A DNA stretch of 42,149 nt from Phycisphaerae bacterium (GTDB lineage: Bacteria; Planctomycetota; Phycisphaerae; Phycisphaerales; UBA1924), in the NCBI GenBank assembly GCA_016793195.1, contig JAEUJA010000001.1, forward strand, positions 1 to 42,149, read 5' to 3'. Position 1 is the stretch's first letter; each line of letters begins with the position of its first letter. Positions 7,732-17,744 of the stretch are shown one piece after another. The notes beneath the pieces were generated by a model. It was not told the DNA's origin. It did not search any database and saw only the letters and a program-made list of their open reading frames with translations. The translations under genes were made by a program, and so were the position numbers.

Positions 7732-8954
7732 CCGTGGGTGCGCTCCGTCATGGGTGACTCCGTGATCGCGGCGTCGGGCTTGATCTCTTGGGCGCGGGCG
7801 AGCGGCGGAGCGGTCGGCGCGTCGGTGGTCTCGACACCGTTCGCGGCCCTCTTGGCGGGGGTGTTCGCGGCTTCGGCGGTGCCATTGGACTGTTCTTGGG
7901 AACCCGAGGTGAAGGATGCCACGAGTCCGACGAGCATGAGCGCGCCGATGGTGGCCAGCGAGGCATAGGGCGACAGGTGGGTGGGCAGGCCGATGGCGCG
8001 GGTGGCCTCGAACTCGTCGAGGATGGGCAGGAGCATCTTGACGCCGATGAAGGCGAGGATCGCGATCATGCTGTACTTGAGGTAGCGGAACTTGGACGTG
8101 AGGGCGGCGACGGCGAAGTAGAGCGAGCGCAGGCCCAGGATCGCGAAGCAGTTTGAGGTGAGGACCAGGAAGGGGTCGAGCGTGGTGCCGAAGATGGCGG
8201 GGATGGAGTCGACGGCGAAGATGACGTCGGCGAACTCCACGCAGAGGAGGACGAGGAGCATGGGCGTGGCGGCCAGCGCGCCGTTGAAGCGGACGAAGAA
8301 GGCCGAGCCGTGGTAGTCCTTGGTGACGTTGAGGAGGCGTCGGGCGGCGCGGACGACGACGTTTTTGTCGAGGTCGGGGGCTTCTTCCTCGCCGGCGCGG
8401 AGGAGTTTGATGGAGGAATAGACGAGGAAGGCGCCGAAGACGTAGAGGATCCAGTCGAAGCGTGAGACGAGGGCGGCGCCGGCGGCGATGAGCAGGCCGC
8501 GGAGGACGACGGCGCCGAGGATGCCCCAGAAGAGGACGCGGTGCTGGAACTGGGCGGGCACGCGGAAGAAGGTCATGATCATGGCGATGACCATCATGTT
8601 GTCGAGGGAGAGCATGAACTCGAGGAGATAGCCCTGGAAGAACATGACGGCGGCTTCGCGGCCGTTCTCGGGGATGAGCGCGTCGTGGGGGCGGGGGTCG
8701 GCGGCGGCGGCGGCGACGACGGGGGGCTGGCCGGGCTCGATGGCGGCGGGGGTTCGGCCGCCGAGGCCCGCGACGTGGTTGTCGTAGAGGAAGAAGACGC
8801 CGACGTTGAAGGCGACGGCGACGCAGAACCACATGGCGGTCTGGCGGAGGGCCTTGGCGACGCCGATGGCGTGGGAGCCGCGGTTGAGGAAAAGGAGATC
8901 GAGGGCCAGGAGCGCGCCCAGCAGGGAGAGGAACGTGATGTAGATGAGTGTCAT
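7728..8954 (-). CDS. TerC family membrane protein (Alx/MeeF-like), copy 1
   Basis: Multi-pass inner-membrane protein of the TerC family; characterised members export Mn2+ or supply it to secreted metalloenzymes. The 408 residues include the family's acidic membrane motifs SLDNMMVIAMIMTFFRVP and EFADVIFAVDSIPAIFGTT, then FAILGLRSLYFAV. About 60 hydrophilic residues (Thr/Ala/Glu-rich) extend the C-terminus beyond the usual end. The ATG at 8954 was chosen because it starts directly at the first membrane segment; an upstream in-frame ATG at 9146 would add 64 unrelated residues and cross the heptamer array. It is the third gene of the operon led by a yybP-ykoY riboswitch, and no second aptamer was found directly upstream of it. 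Confidence 0.9.
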   Translation of the reverse strand: MTLIYITFLSLLGALLALDLLFLNRGSHAIGVAKALRQTAMWFCVAVAFNVGVFFLYDNHVAGLGGRTPAAIEPGQPPVVAAAAADPRPHDALIPENGREAAVMFFQGYLLEFMLSLDNMMVIAMIMTFFRVPAQFQHRVLFWGILGAVVLRGLLIAAGAALVSRFDWILYVFGAFLVYSSIKLLRAGEEEAPDLDKNVVVRAARRLLNVTKDYHGSAFFVRFNGALAATPMLLVLLCVEFADVIFAVDSIPAIFGTTLDPFLVLTSNCFAILGLRSLYFAVAALTSKFRYLKYSMIAILAFIGVKMLLPILDEFEATRAIGLPTHLSPYASLATIGALMLVGLVASFTSGSQEQSNGTAEAANTPAKRAANGVETTDAPTAPPLARAQEIKPDAAITESPMTERTHG

Positions 8955-9052
8955 GGCGAGGGCGTGGGAGGGAGCGTGGGAGTGGCGGGGGGCGTCGCCG
9001 CGACACGGCGCGGCCAAGGAAGCAGATGGTAGGGAGGGGACGGGGAGGGAAA

Positions 9053-9087
9053 GGGCAATGGGGAATGGGGAATGGGCAATGGGAAGA
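9053..9087. repeat. Heptamer tandem array C (GGGGAAT/GGGCAAT), 5 units
   Basis: Units GGGCAAT, GGGGAAT, GGGGAAT, GGGCAAT, GGGAAGA run without a break, preceded by a looser G/A-rich stretch from about 9031. They lie in the gap between the zinc-ribbon gene and terC copy 1, inside a predicted operon, so they would be transcribed. CAAGCGAG occurs at 9144-9151. Confidence 0.85.
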
Positions 9088-9152
9088 GTGGCGCCGGTCG
9101 TCGAAGCGAAGATGTGGGCGTGTGGCAGGTCAGGTTGAGCGAGCAAGCGAGC

Positions 9153-9614
9153 CTATGACGTTGGCGGGGTGTCGACGCCCTTCCAGTAGCGGCGGAGTTG
9201 ATCGAGGGAGAAGGGATGGCCGCACTCGGGGCACTTGCCGGCGTCGCCCAGGCCCCTGAGGTCGTGGAGGCAGTTGCCGCACATTCGGCCTTGGAAGGAG
9301 CGGGCACGTTTCTTCGTGAGAACTTCCGCGATCCAGAACCAGACCGGTGGCACGCTCATCGAGAACACGGCACCGAGGCTGCCCAGGAAGATGATCCGTG
9401 ATTGCTTGATGAATGATTCCATCGATCGGATACTGGTGTCATCAACCGCGATCAATCGATTCTCCACGAAGCGCTGCATGAGCGCGAGCACCCCAAGGCC
9501 CGCAAAGAACACGATGGCCACGGTTCGCATCCGGCGCCATGCGATCGGCGCGACGCGTGAGTTCCAATGTCGATCGATGAGTTGTTCCAGCACGCGGGGG
9601 ATTGTAGTGGCCAT
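9153..9614 (-). CDS. Zinc-ribbon membrane protein of unknown function
   Basis: A 153-residue protein with two predicted transmembrane segments (about 31-46 and 74-98). A cytoplasmic-type zinc ribbon follows at the C-terminus: Cys112-x2-Cys115, twelve residues, Cys128-x2-Cys131 (CGNCLHDLRG...CPECG). Such a C-terminal CxxC...CPECG module after membrane helices is a recurrent planctomycete architecture as I know it, with no established role. It lies one base after the stop of terC copy 2 and upstream of terC copy 1, so it is co-transcribed with two putative Mn transporters. A metal-sensing or accessory role is inference from that location. Confidence 0.75.
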   Translation of the reverse strand: MATTIPRVLEQLIDRHWNSRVAPIAWRRMRTVAIVFFAGLGVLALMQRFVENRLIAVDDTSIRSMESFIKQSRIIFLGSLGAVFSMSVPPVWFWIAEVLTKKRARSFQGRMCGNCLHDLRGLGDAGKCPECGHPFSLDQLRRYWKGVDTPPTS

Positions 9615-9615
9615 G

Positions 9616-10848
9616 TCACGCCACTTTCTTCGGCCACATCACCGACAACACGGTCGCCATCGCGAGCGTGCCGAGCACGGCGAGCAGCGACGCGGTGGTG
9701 CTGATCTTGATTGAGGAAGCGGGCCGCCAGTCCTGGGCGAACCAGTTTCCGATCACGTCGAGATAGGGCGGCACGCTCATGAGGAGGAGTTTCACGCCGA
9801 CGAACGCGAGGATGAGAATGAGGGCGGGCTTGAGGAAGCGGAACTTGGTGATGAGGGCGGCGAGGCAGAAGTAGAGGGCGCGCAGGCCGAGGATCGCGAA
9901 GATGTTGCTGGTGAAGACGATGAAGGGGTCGGGGGTGATGGCGAAGATGGCGGGGATGGAGTCGACGGCGAAGACCAGGTCGGTGATCTCGACGATGAGC
10001 AGGGCCAGGAAGAGGGGCGTGATTGCCCAGGCGGCGCGGAGCGAGCCCGGCGGCGGCGGGTCCTGCACGAGCTTGCCGGTCTTCGGATCGGGCGAGTAGG
10101 TCGGTGGGAGGGTGCGCTTGGTGAAGAACTTCTGCCCGTCGTAGAAATCGACGAAGGGGAGGAATCGCTTGCAGAGGCGGACGGCCCAGTTCTGCGAGGG
10201 ATCGTCGTGGCCCTTGATGAGGGCCATCTTGATCGCGGTCAGCACGAGGAACGCGCCGAAGACGATCAGGATCCACTGGTACTTCATGATGAGTGCGGAG
10301 CCCAGAAAGATCATGCCGCCGCGCATCACGAGAGCGCCGATGATGCCCCAGAAGAGGACGCGGTGCTGGTACTTGGCGGGGACGGCGAAGAAGGCGAAGA
10401 CGAGGGCGATGACGAAGATGTTGTCCATCGCGAGGGATTTCTCGACGATGTAGCCCGTGAGGTATTGCTTGGCGGCGGTCAGGCCGTCGACGGTGCCGGT
10501 GATGATGACGTCGTGGGCGGCGCCAGGGCTTGGGTTGTAGATGGGCGTGGTGAGGCCGAGGTTGAGCCAGTGGCGTTCATAGGCGACGTAGACGAAGCCG
10601 GCGAACGCTATGCCGCAGGTGAGCCAGATGACGGACCAGGTGATGGCTTCCTTCATCGCGACTTCGTGGGCGTCGCGATGGAATACGAAGAGGTCGAGGG
10701 CGAGGAAGGCGAGCACGAGCGCGAGGAAGGCGGAATAGGCCCAGAACTTGGGCGAAAGCTCGAAGCCCAGGAAGGTCGACGGCTCGGCTGCCGCCTGCGC
10801 GAGCGTGTGGAGGGAAAAGAGGTCGAACGACGACGCGAGATCGAGCAT
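9616..10848 (-). CDS. TerC family membrane protein (Alx/MeeF-like), copy 2, riboswitch-controlled
   Basis: Putative Mn2+ exporter, first gene of the operon. The 410 residues carry the TerC motifs SLAMDNIFVIALVFAFFAVP and EITDLVFAVDSIPAIFAIT, then FAILGLRALYF, with about eight or nine hydrophobic helices. A soluble loop of some 50 residues (RLCKRFLPFVDFYDGQKFF...) lies in the middle. The ATG at 10848 was chosen because the in-frame upstream extension to 10926 translates riboswitch sequence. A G-rich stretch (GGGGG) lies a few bases upstream as a possible ribosome site. A yybP-ykoY aptamer with its own promoter lies directly upstream, which matches the regulation of TerC-type Mn transporters elsewhere and strengthens the Mn assignment over the historical tellurium name. 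Confidence 0.92.
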   Translation of the reverse strand: MLDLASSFDLFSLHTLAQAAAEPSTFLGFELSPKFWAYSAFLALVLAFLALDLFVFHRDAHEVAMKEAITWSVIWLTCGIAFAGFVYVAYERHWLNLGLTTPIYNPSPGAAHDVIITGTVDGLTAAKQYLTGYIVEKSLAMDNIFVIALVFAFFAVPAKYQHRVLFWGIIGALVMRGGMIFLGSALIMKYQWILIVFGAFLVLTAIKMALIKGHDDPSQNWAVRLCKRFLPFVDFYDGQKFFTKRTLPPTYSPDPKTGKLVQDPPPPGSLRAAWAITPLFLALLIVEITDLVFAVDSIPAIFAITPDPFIVFTSNIFAILGLRALYFCLAALITKFRFLKPALILILAFVGVKLLLMSVPPYLDVIGNWFAQDWRPASSIKISTTASLLAVLGTLAMATVLSVMWPKKVA

Positions 10849-10890
10849 AAAGACCCCCGAGCGCCCAAGGCGCACGGACCGACGAATAAG

Positions 10891-11036
10891 CCGGTTGGTC
10901 TTGCTCAGCGCGCCGCAGATCGGCACGACGCCGAAGGAGCCGGGCGGGCCGACGGGGCCCCCGTGTTGACGACTCCAACGCCCGGGCGGTCGTTTCGGAT
11001 GAAACAGGCCGCGATCGGGAGGCTACTCCCCAACGG
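10891..11036 (-). promoter_or_regulatory. yybP-ykoY manganese riboswitch
   Basis: Read on the minus strand, the region shows the family's conserved parts in order. These are GGGGAGTAGCC (11031 to 11021), then the loop element GTCGTCAACACGG, a GC-rich arm (CCCGTCGGCCCGCCCGG), and the closing GCAAGACC (10904 to 10897). P1 is formed by CCGTTGG (11036 to 11030) pairing with CCAACCGG (10898 to 10891) with one bulge. The region between the aptamer and the terC ATG contains a hairpin, GCGCC/GGCGC, just before the G-rich ribosome site, so translational control is plausible. Known members sense Mn2+ and switch on Mn exporters. The downstream gene is a TerC protein, as expected. Confidence 0.9.
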
Positions 11037-11047
11037 AGAACGGACAG

Positions 11048-11075
11048 AGGATATTCCCGGAGCGTGACGGATCAA
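11048..11075 (-). promoter_or_regulatory. Promoter of the riboswitch-terC operon
   Basis: TTGATC (11075 to 11070), a 16-base spacer and TATCCT (11053 to 11048) on the minus strand. Transcription would start near 11041, a few bases before P1 of the aptamer at 11036. The promoter begins about 10 bases after the rpoD stop codon, which fits a separate transcription unit. Confidence 0.65.
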
Positions 11076-11085
11076 GCGTCGGGGG

Positions 11086-13127
<2,042 letters not shown>

Positions 13128-13131
<4 letters not shown>

Positions 13132-14954
13132 TTGGGCCTCGGCATGACGCGCCGGTCGGGTCCGAGGTCGCGGTGCTGCTGGCTGAGTCGCGCCACCTTT
13201 GAGAAAGGGTCGTCCTTGCTCGAAGCTTGTGGCCCTGATTCCATCGCCAGGCGCTTCCGGCACTGCTCAAAGGCGGTTTTCAGGCGGTCGGCGTCTGATT
13301 CGGATTCCTGCTCGGCGCGTTGCGAGAGAGCGACGGCGGCCTGGTGGAACTCGGGGGTCTCGCCGACGTTCAGGACCGCGGCCAGCCCGGGGTCGCGGCC
13401 CTGCAGCGCGACCGCGCGGACGGCGAGCGCGACCTGGCCGGTGGCGGCGTCGTTCCAGGGGCCTTCGACGAGTCTTTGCTGTTCCGCCTCGGTGAGCGCG
13501 TGCCACAGCCCGCCGTCGGCGAGGATGCACGCCAGGAGGTGCGCGCCCGTCGAGCGTTCGGAGGTCGTGGCGGGCTTGGGCTCGGCGACGGGGCGAGCGT
13601 CGTAGGCGGGGCGTCGCCCGCCGCGGCCGGCGGGGATCTCGGCCATGATGGTCGCCTCGTCGACGCCCGCGACGGACGCGAGCTGGCGCACGATGAGCCG
13701 GCGCCGGATGGGGGTCTGGTCGGCCAGTCCCAGTTCGACCAGGCGCTTGATCTCATCCATGATCGCGCGGGTGAGGGCCGCGGGCCCGGCGGACTTGGTG
13801 CGCTCGCGCAGCTTGCGGAAGCGGAAATCGAGCAGGTCGATCGCGCCGTCGATGACTTTCCTGAACACCTCCGGGCCACCCTCGCGTTTCAGGAGTTCAT
13901 CGGGGTCCTTGGCGTCGGTCTGGCTGCTCATGATCGCGATCTTGACGTCGAGGGTTTCGGCGAAGAAGACCTCGACGGCGCGTTCGGCGGCCTTCTGGCC
14001 GGCCATGTCGCCGTCGAAGAGCAGCACGACGGTGTCGCACAGGCGGCGGAGGACGGTGGCGTGCTCGCGCGTCAGCGCGGTGCCGAGGGTGGCGACGGCG
14101 CTCGTGAACCCGGCCTGGTGGCAGGCGATGGCGTCGGTGTAGCCCTCGGTGATGATGGCGACGCGCGAGCTCTGGATGGTGCGCTGGGCCTGGGGCAGGG
14201 CGTAGAGCGTGGCGGACTTGTTGAACGCCGCGTGCTCGGAGCTGTTGAGGTATTTGGGCTCGTCGGCCTCGTCGATCTTGCGGGCGCCGAAGGCGACGAC
14301 GCGTCCGGCGGCGTCCTGGATGGGGAACATAAGGCGGTTGCGGAAGGCGTCATACACGCCGTCGCCCGAATCGCGGCGTTTGAAGAGGCCGGCGTCGGTG
14401 AAGGGGCGAAGGTCGAGGGACTTGTTCTGAACAGTGAGGAAGAGGCCGTCCCAGCGCGCGGGGGCCGCGCCCAGGCCGAACAGCTGGACCATGTCGGGCG
14501 AGATGGCGCGGCGGGCGATGACGTCGCGGGCGGCCTGGCCGTGCTCCGGGTGGCGGAGGATGGCGCGGAAGAACTCGGCGGCAAAGGCGCCGGCCTGGAC
14601 GATCTCGGCGCGGGAGGAGCGGGGGGACTCGGACGTCGGCGCTTGGGGGCGGCGGGGCGTGAGCTTGACGCCGGCGCGTTCGGCGAGGAACTCGAGTGCC
14701 TCGCGGAACTCCATCTTGAAGTAGCGTTGGACGAAGGAGAAGACGTCGCCGCCGGCGCCGCAAACGAAGCAGTGAAAGATTTGCTTGCTGGGGACGACGT
14801 TCATGGAGGGGCGGTGGTCGTCGTGGAACGGGCAGAGGCCGGCGTACTCGCGCCCCTTGGGCTTGAGGGCCACGTGCTCGCCGACGAGGCGGACGATGTC
14901 CGACGCAGCGCGCACGCGATCACGGTCGTCGTTGGACTGCCAGAGTTCGGGCAC
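13128..14954 (-). CDS. dnaG: DNA primase DnaG
   Basis: Synthesises RNA primers at the replication fork. The 608-residue product has the N-terminal CHC2 zinc finger (Cys41, His44, Cys62, Cys65 in [10 protein letters not shown]...[10 protein letters not shown]), the RNA polymerase core, and the TOPRIM domain with catalytic Glu270 (IITEGYTDA) and Asp314-x-Asp316 (LLFDGDMAG). A less conserved helicase-binding C-terminal region follows. The GTG at 14954 is supported by a strong AGGAGG nine bases upstream and by the family start (PELW...[10 protein letters not shown]). A longer in-frame reading to 15068 would add residues unlike any primase. The stop overlaps the rpoD start. Confidence 0.95.
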
Positions 14955-15392
14955 GCCTGGCGGCCTCCTGTCCGGGCTCAACCATAAGCCCGGGCGCGAC
15001 ACTTCGCACGATCCCGCACCGGTGGGGATCGCGCGACGAACCCCGGAACGTTCCGGGGATGGGCACACGAAAACTCAGCGTCGGTCGGCTCGGGGAACGG
15101 AGCGCCCGCGACGGCGGGCGAGCATGCACGAATTGTCCGGCCAAAGGGCGCCGGGAGCCGGGACGCTGGCGGGCGGTCGCGATGCTCTCAAAGAGTGGCC
15201 CGGCGATGCGGTCCTGCATCGCCCAAGGGCACGTCGATACACGCGACCATCCCGCTGCCATCAACGCTAGCACAAGACCGAGCGGTCGACCAACAAACGG
15301 GGCGTGCGGGCGGCGCATTCGGCATACTCGGTCCTTGGAGCGGGATTTCGGGGCGTTGTCGGGGCGTATCCTCCGGGCCGGGAGGTGTCGGG
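14955..15392. other. 438-base gene-free region with several hairpins (dnaG/acyP divergent gap)
   Basis: No supported gene. It holds at least four strong inverted repeats: CGATCCC/GGGATCG (15009-15031), a perfect 18-base palindrome (15041-15058), CGCCCGC/GCGGGCG (15103-15120) and GCGATGC/GCATCGC (15203-15222). Possible uses are promoters for dnaG and acyP, operator sites or a structured RNA. None matches a riboswitch or RNA family that I recognise. Confidence 0.5.
15041..15058. promoter_or_regulatory. Perfect 18-bp palindrome, possible operator upstream of dnaG
   Basis: CCCCGGAACGTTCCGGGG is perfectly self-complementary with no spacer. It lies 87 bases upstream of the dnaG start, between dnaG and the divergent acyP. 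The core GAACGTTC resembles a collapsed LexA half-site pair but lacks the four-base spacer of the Gram-positive SOS box, so no regulator is named. Confidence 0.4.
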
Positions 15393-15662
15393 ATGGTCCG
15401 TCGGGGCGTGCGGTTTATCGGGCGTGTGCAGGGCGTGGGCTTCCGGGCGACCGCGAAGTACGTCGCGGACGGGTTCGATGTCTCGGGCTGGGTTCGGAAT
15501 GAGCCCGACCGGAGCGTGGCGATGGAAGTCCAGGGGGGGCAGGACGAGGTCGAGGCATTCCTGAAGGCGCTCAACGATCGGATGGCGGGGTGTATCGATT
15601 CCAGTCAGGCTTTGGACATGCCGCCGGTCGATTGCGAGCGCGGCTTTGTGATCCGGCGGTAG
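15393..15662 (+). CDS. acyP: Acylphosphatase
   Basis: Small cytoplasmic enzyme that hydrolyses acyl phosphates such as acetyl phosphate or 1,3-bisphosphoglycerate. The 89 residues match the whole family length. The phosphate-binding loop and catalytic Arg are in GRVQGVGFR (residues 10-18), and the catalytic Asn is in GWVRNEPD. The ATG at 15393 has GGGAGG seven bases upstream; the in-frame open region extends further upstream but adds nothing acylphosphatase-like. The HAD gene follows after 21 bases, so the two are probably co-transcribed. Confidence 0.92.
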   Translation: MVRRGVRFIGRVQGVGFRATAKYVADGFDVSGWVRNEPDRSVAMEVQGGQDEVEAFLKALNDRMAGCIDSSQALDMPPVDCERGFVIRR

Positions 15663-15683
15663 TTCGGCGGGCGGTGCATCACC

Positions 15684-16391
15684 ATGCTGATCCTGTTCGA
15701 CATTGACCTGACGCTGATCTCGACCTTTGGCTCGGGCATGCACGCGCTCGAGCAGGCGGGGAAAGACCTTTTCGGAGCGTCGTTCACCATCAAGGGCGTG
15801 GAATTCGCCGGGCGGCTCGATCCGCTGATCATCGACGATCTGCTGCGGCTCAACGGGAGGGCGGTGTCGGCGGAGCATCGCGAGGCGATGCGGCGCGGCT
15901 ATGCGACGCACCTTGGGCCGAGATTGGTCCAGCCGGGCGTGAGCAGGCCGCTGCCGGGGGTGATGGCGCTGCTGGATCGCGTGCGGGCGCGGCGGGATGT
16001 GGAGATTGGTGTGCTGACCGGGAATTTTCCCGAAACAGGGGGGATGAAGCTGCGGGCGTGCGGGATCGATCCCGGCTGGTTCAATGTGAACGCGTGGGGC
16101 GACGAGAGCCCGCACGACCCGCCGGACCGCGAGCATCTGCCGCCGGTGGCGATGGCGAGGTATCGGGAGCGGCACGGTCGGGCGATCGAGGCGTCGCGGG
16201 TGGTGGTGATCGGAGACACGCCGCATGACGCTCGCTGCGCGCTGGTGAACGGTTGCCGGGCGCTGGGCGTGGCGACGGGGCTTTCGAGCATCGGGGCGCT
16301 GCGGTCGAGCGGGTTCCACCGGGTTGTGGAGAACCTGTCGGAGACGGACGACATCGAGGCGTGGCTGCTGGATGGCAAGATGGCGCGCTGA
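15684..16391 (+). CDS. HAD-superfamily phosphatase (phosphoglycolate phosphatase-like)
   Basis: Hydrolyses a small phosphomonoester through an aspartyl-phosphate intermediate. The 235 residues show motif I DIDLT with Asp6 (nucleophile) and Asp8, motif II LTGN with Thr112, motif III Lys122, and motif IV IGDTPHD with Asp178 and Asp182. The alpha-helical cap inserted between motifs I and II places it in subfamily I, near Gph/PgmB. The substrate is unknown. Motif I is DIDLT rather than the common DxDGT/DLDGT, a tolerated change. It lies directly after acyP. Confidence 0.85.
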   Translation: MLILFDIDLTLISTFGSGMHALEQAGKDLFGASFTIKGVEFAGRLDPLIIDDLLRLNGRAVSAEHREAMRRGYATHLGPRLVQPGVSRPLPGVMALLDRVRARRDVEIGVLTGNFPETGGMKLRACGIDPGWFNVNAWGDESPHDPPDREHLPPVAMARYRERHGRAIEASRVVVIGDTPHDARCALVNGCRALGVATGLSSIGALRSSGFHRVVENLSETDDIEAWLLDGKMAR

Positions 16392-16458
16392 TTTTCGCGC
16401 TGGCGCGGTTATGCTTTGGGCGCGCCGCACGAGGTGGCGCGACAGGAGTTGGGCGGCG

Positions 16459-17202
16459 ATGTCTGAGAGCCTGAGAGCGTTGTGCTCGGACTTCTATGTG
16501 AACCTGAAGCTCGGGGTGAAGATGGAGCTTCCCCGCGGGCGTGAGACGGTGCTCGAGTTTTTCGAGCGCGTCCGCCGCCAATTCCCCGCGATGAATCATT
16601 TCAGGCGGTATCGGGACGAACTGGCGCTGGAATCGCCGCAGACCGATTCGCCGCACCGGTGGGTGGCGGCCCGGTCGACCAGCGTGCGTTCGGGGACGGT
16701 GAACCCGCCCGACCTTTCGGAGGCGTACCTGCTGCACCGGCTGGTGCTGGAGGTGGCGCCGTACTACATGAGCATCAGCCCGCTGGACGTGGACTTCATC
16801 GAACTCTTGTTCGGGTTCGACCTGATGGCGAGCGGGAATCACGACGCGATCGTGCACGAGGCGCTGCTGGCGGGGTCGCCCTTGGGCAAGCTCGCGGAGT
16901 CGCCCCTGGGGGTGAAGGACTGCCAGCCCTCGCTGGGCTTCACGGTGGGACGCCGGGGGGATATCGAGGCGCAGTTCGAGGTGAAGACGCGGACGGTGAC
17001 GGCGGCGCGCGAGGGCGAGGGCAACCCGGAGCCGATCAGCGTGTACCTGACGCTTCGGAAACTGGGATCGGTGACGGACCTGAAGGAACTGGGCTCGAAC
17101 TTTGACCGGCTGGCGTCGGTGGGGGAGGAGCTGGCGGAGTCGCGGGTGGTGCCGACGTTTCTTGTGCCGCTGCGTGACGCGATCGCGTCCGGGCGTGGGT
17201 GA
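16459..17202 (+). CDS. Conserved protein of unknown function (247 aa)
   Basis: I do not recognise a named domain. The 247 residues are soluble, with no signal peptide or membrane segment. The N-terminal half looks helical (FYVNLKLGVKMELPRGRETV, LEFFERVRRQFPAMNHFRRY), and the middle contains LEVAPYYMSISPLDVDFIEL and FGFDLMASGNHD. The C-terminal part is rich in beta strands (LGFTVGRRGDIEAQFEVKTR). Similar proteins, as I recall them, are restricted to planctomycetes. The ATG at 16459 was chosen because CAGGAG lies about ten bases upstream; an in-frame upstream extension overlaps the HAD gene and looks non-coding. No function can be proposed beyond a conserved cytoplasmic role. Confidence 0.7.
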   Translation: MSESLRALCSDFYVNLKLGVKMELPRGRETVLEFFERVRRQFPAMNHFRRYRDELALESPQTDSPHRWVAARSTSVRSGTVNPPDLSEAYLLHRLVLEVAPYYMSISPLDVDFIELLFGFDLMASGNHDAIVHEALLAGSPLGKLAESPLGVKDCQPSLGFTVGRRGDIEAQFEVKTRTVTAAREGEGNPEPISVYLTLRKLGSVTDLKELGSNFDRLASVGEELAESRVVPTFLVPLRDAIASGRG

Positions 17203-17291
17203 GGGCGTGGTGAAGCTGGGAAGTGTCGGGCGTGGGTCCGATGAATCGCGGGTGAGGGCGGGCGACAGGCCGCCTATCTTCAGTATCGACG

Positions 17292-17612
17292 ATGATCGAC
17301 CCGGGAGTGGCCAAGTTCGGGATGGTGGCGGTGCTGGCGCAGGCGCCGCGAACGTCGCCGAGCCAGATTTTCATGGTGGTGGGGCTGCTGATCGGGGCGG
17401 CGGTCGTACTTGGTTTGGTGATCCTGCTGGTGCGTCGCAAGATGCTTGGCGGGGAATCGGCGAGCGCGCAGCAATCGGGGCTGATGGACCAGTTGAGGCA
17501 GTTGCGGGACTCGGGCGAGTTGACGCCGGAGGAGTATGACGCGGCCAGAAAATCGATGGTGTCGCGGATGACGGGAGCTCCGTCCAAACCGGCGAAGGGG
17601 ACGGACGAATAA
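17292..17612 (+). CDS. Single-span membrane protein with SHOCT-like C-terminus
   Basis: A 106-residue protein with an N-terminal segment ending in Ala/Gln, one strong transmembrane helix (about residues 27-48, IFMVVGLLIGAAVVLGLVIL) and a basic stop-transfer (RRK). The C-terminus reads MDQLRQLRDSGELTPEEYDA, the pattern of the SHOCT short C-terminal domain, a helical oligomerisation module. No clear ribosome site precedes the ATG at 17292; an in-frame ATG at 17322 is possible. Function unknown. It lies between the 247-residue unknown and clpX. Confidence 0.65.
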   Translation: MIDPGVAKFGMVAVLAQAPRTSPSQIFMVVGLLIGAAVVLGLVILLVRRKMLGGESASAQQSGLMDQLRQLRDSGELTPEEYDAARKSMVSRMTGAPSKPAKGTDE

Positions 17613-17684
17613 CCACAAGGGGCGATGGGGTCGCCAGCGCGAAATCTGCCGGGAGTGCGTGCAGATTGGGGCGTGGTTGGCCGA

Positions 17685-17713
17685 TAGACTGAGGCCCGGG
17701 GTCAGGCCCCGGG
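17685..17713 (+). promoter_or_regulatory. Candidate clpX promoter -10 and leader hairpin
   Basis: TAGACT at 17685-17690 could serve as a -10 box, although no good -35 is seen. It is followed at once by a hairpin of CCCGGGG (17695-17701) and CCCCGGG (17707-17713), which would lie at the start of the clpX leader. Confidence 0.3.
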
Positions 17714-17744
17714 ATCGCACCGCCTGTCCAGACGAGAGGGATGC

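Noticed and set aside
7732-9006. Extension of the PGPGW gene upstream to 9006 in the same frame
   Set aside because: The added part is Arg/Pro-rich shadow of terC copy 1. The real start at 7731 overlaps the terC stop.
8955-9152. Second yybP-ykoY aptamer upstream of terC copy 1
   Set aside because: Looked for GGGGAGTAGC and GCAAGACC on the minus strand; neither is present. The gap holds the heptamer array.
15041-15058. LexA (SOS) box
   Set aside because: GAACGTTC lacks the four-base spacer of GAAC-N4-GTTC, and lexA is not in the window.
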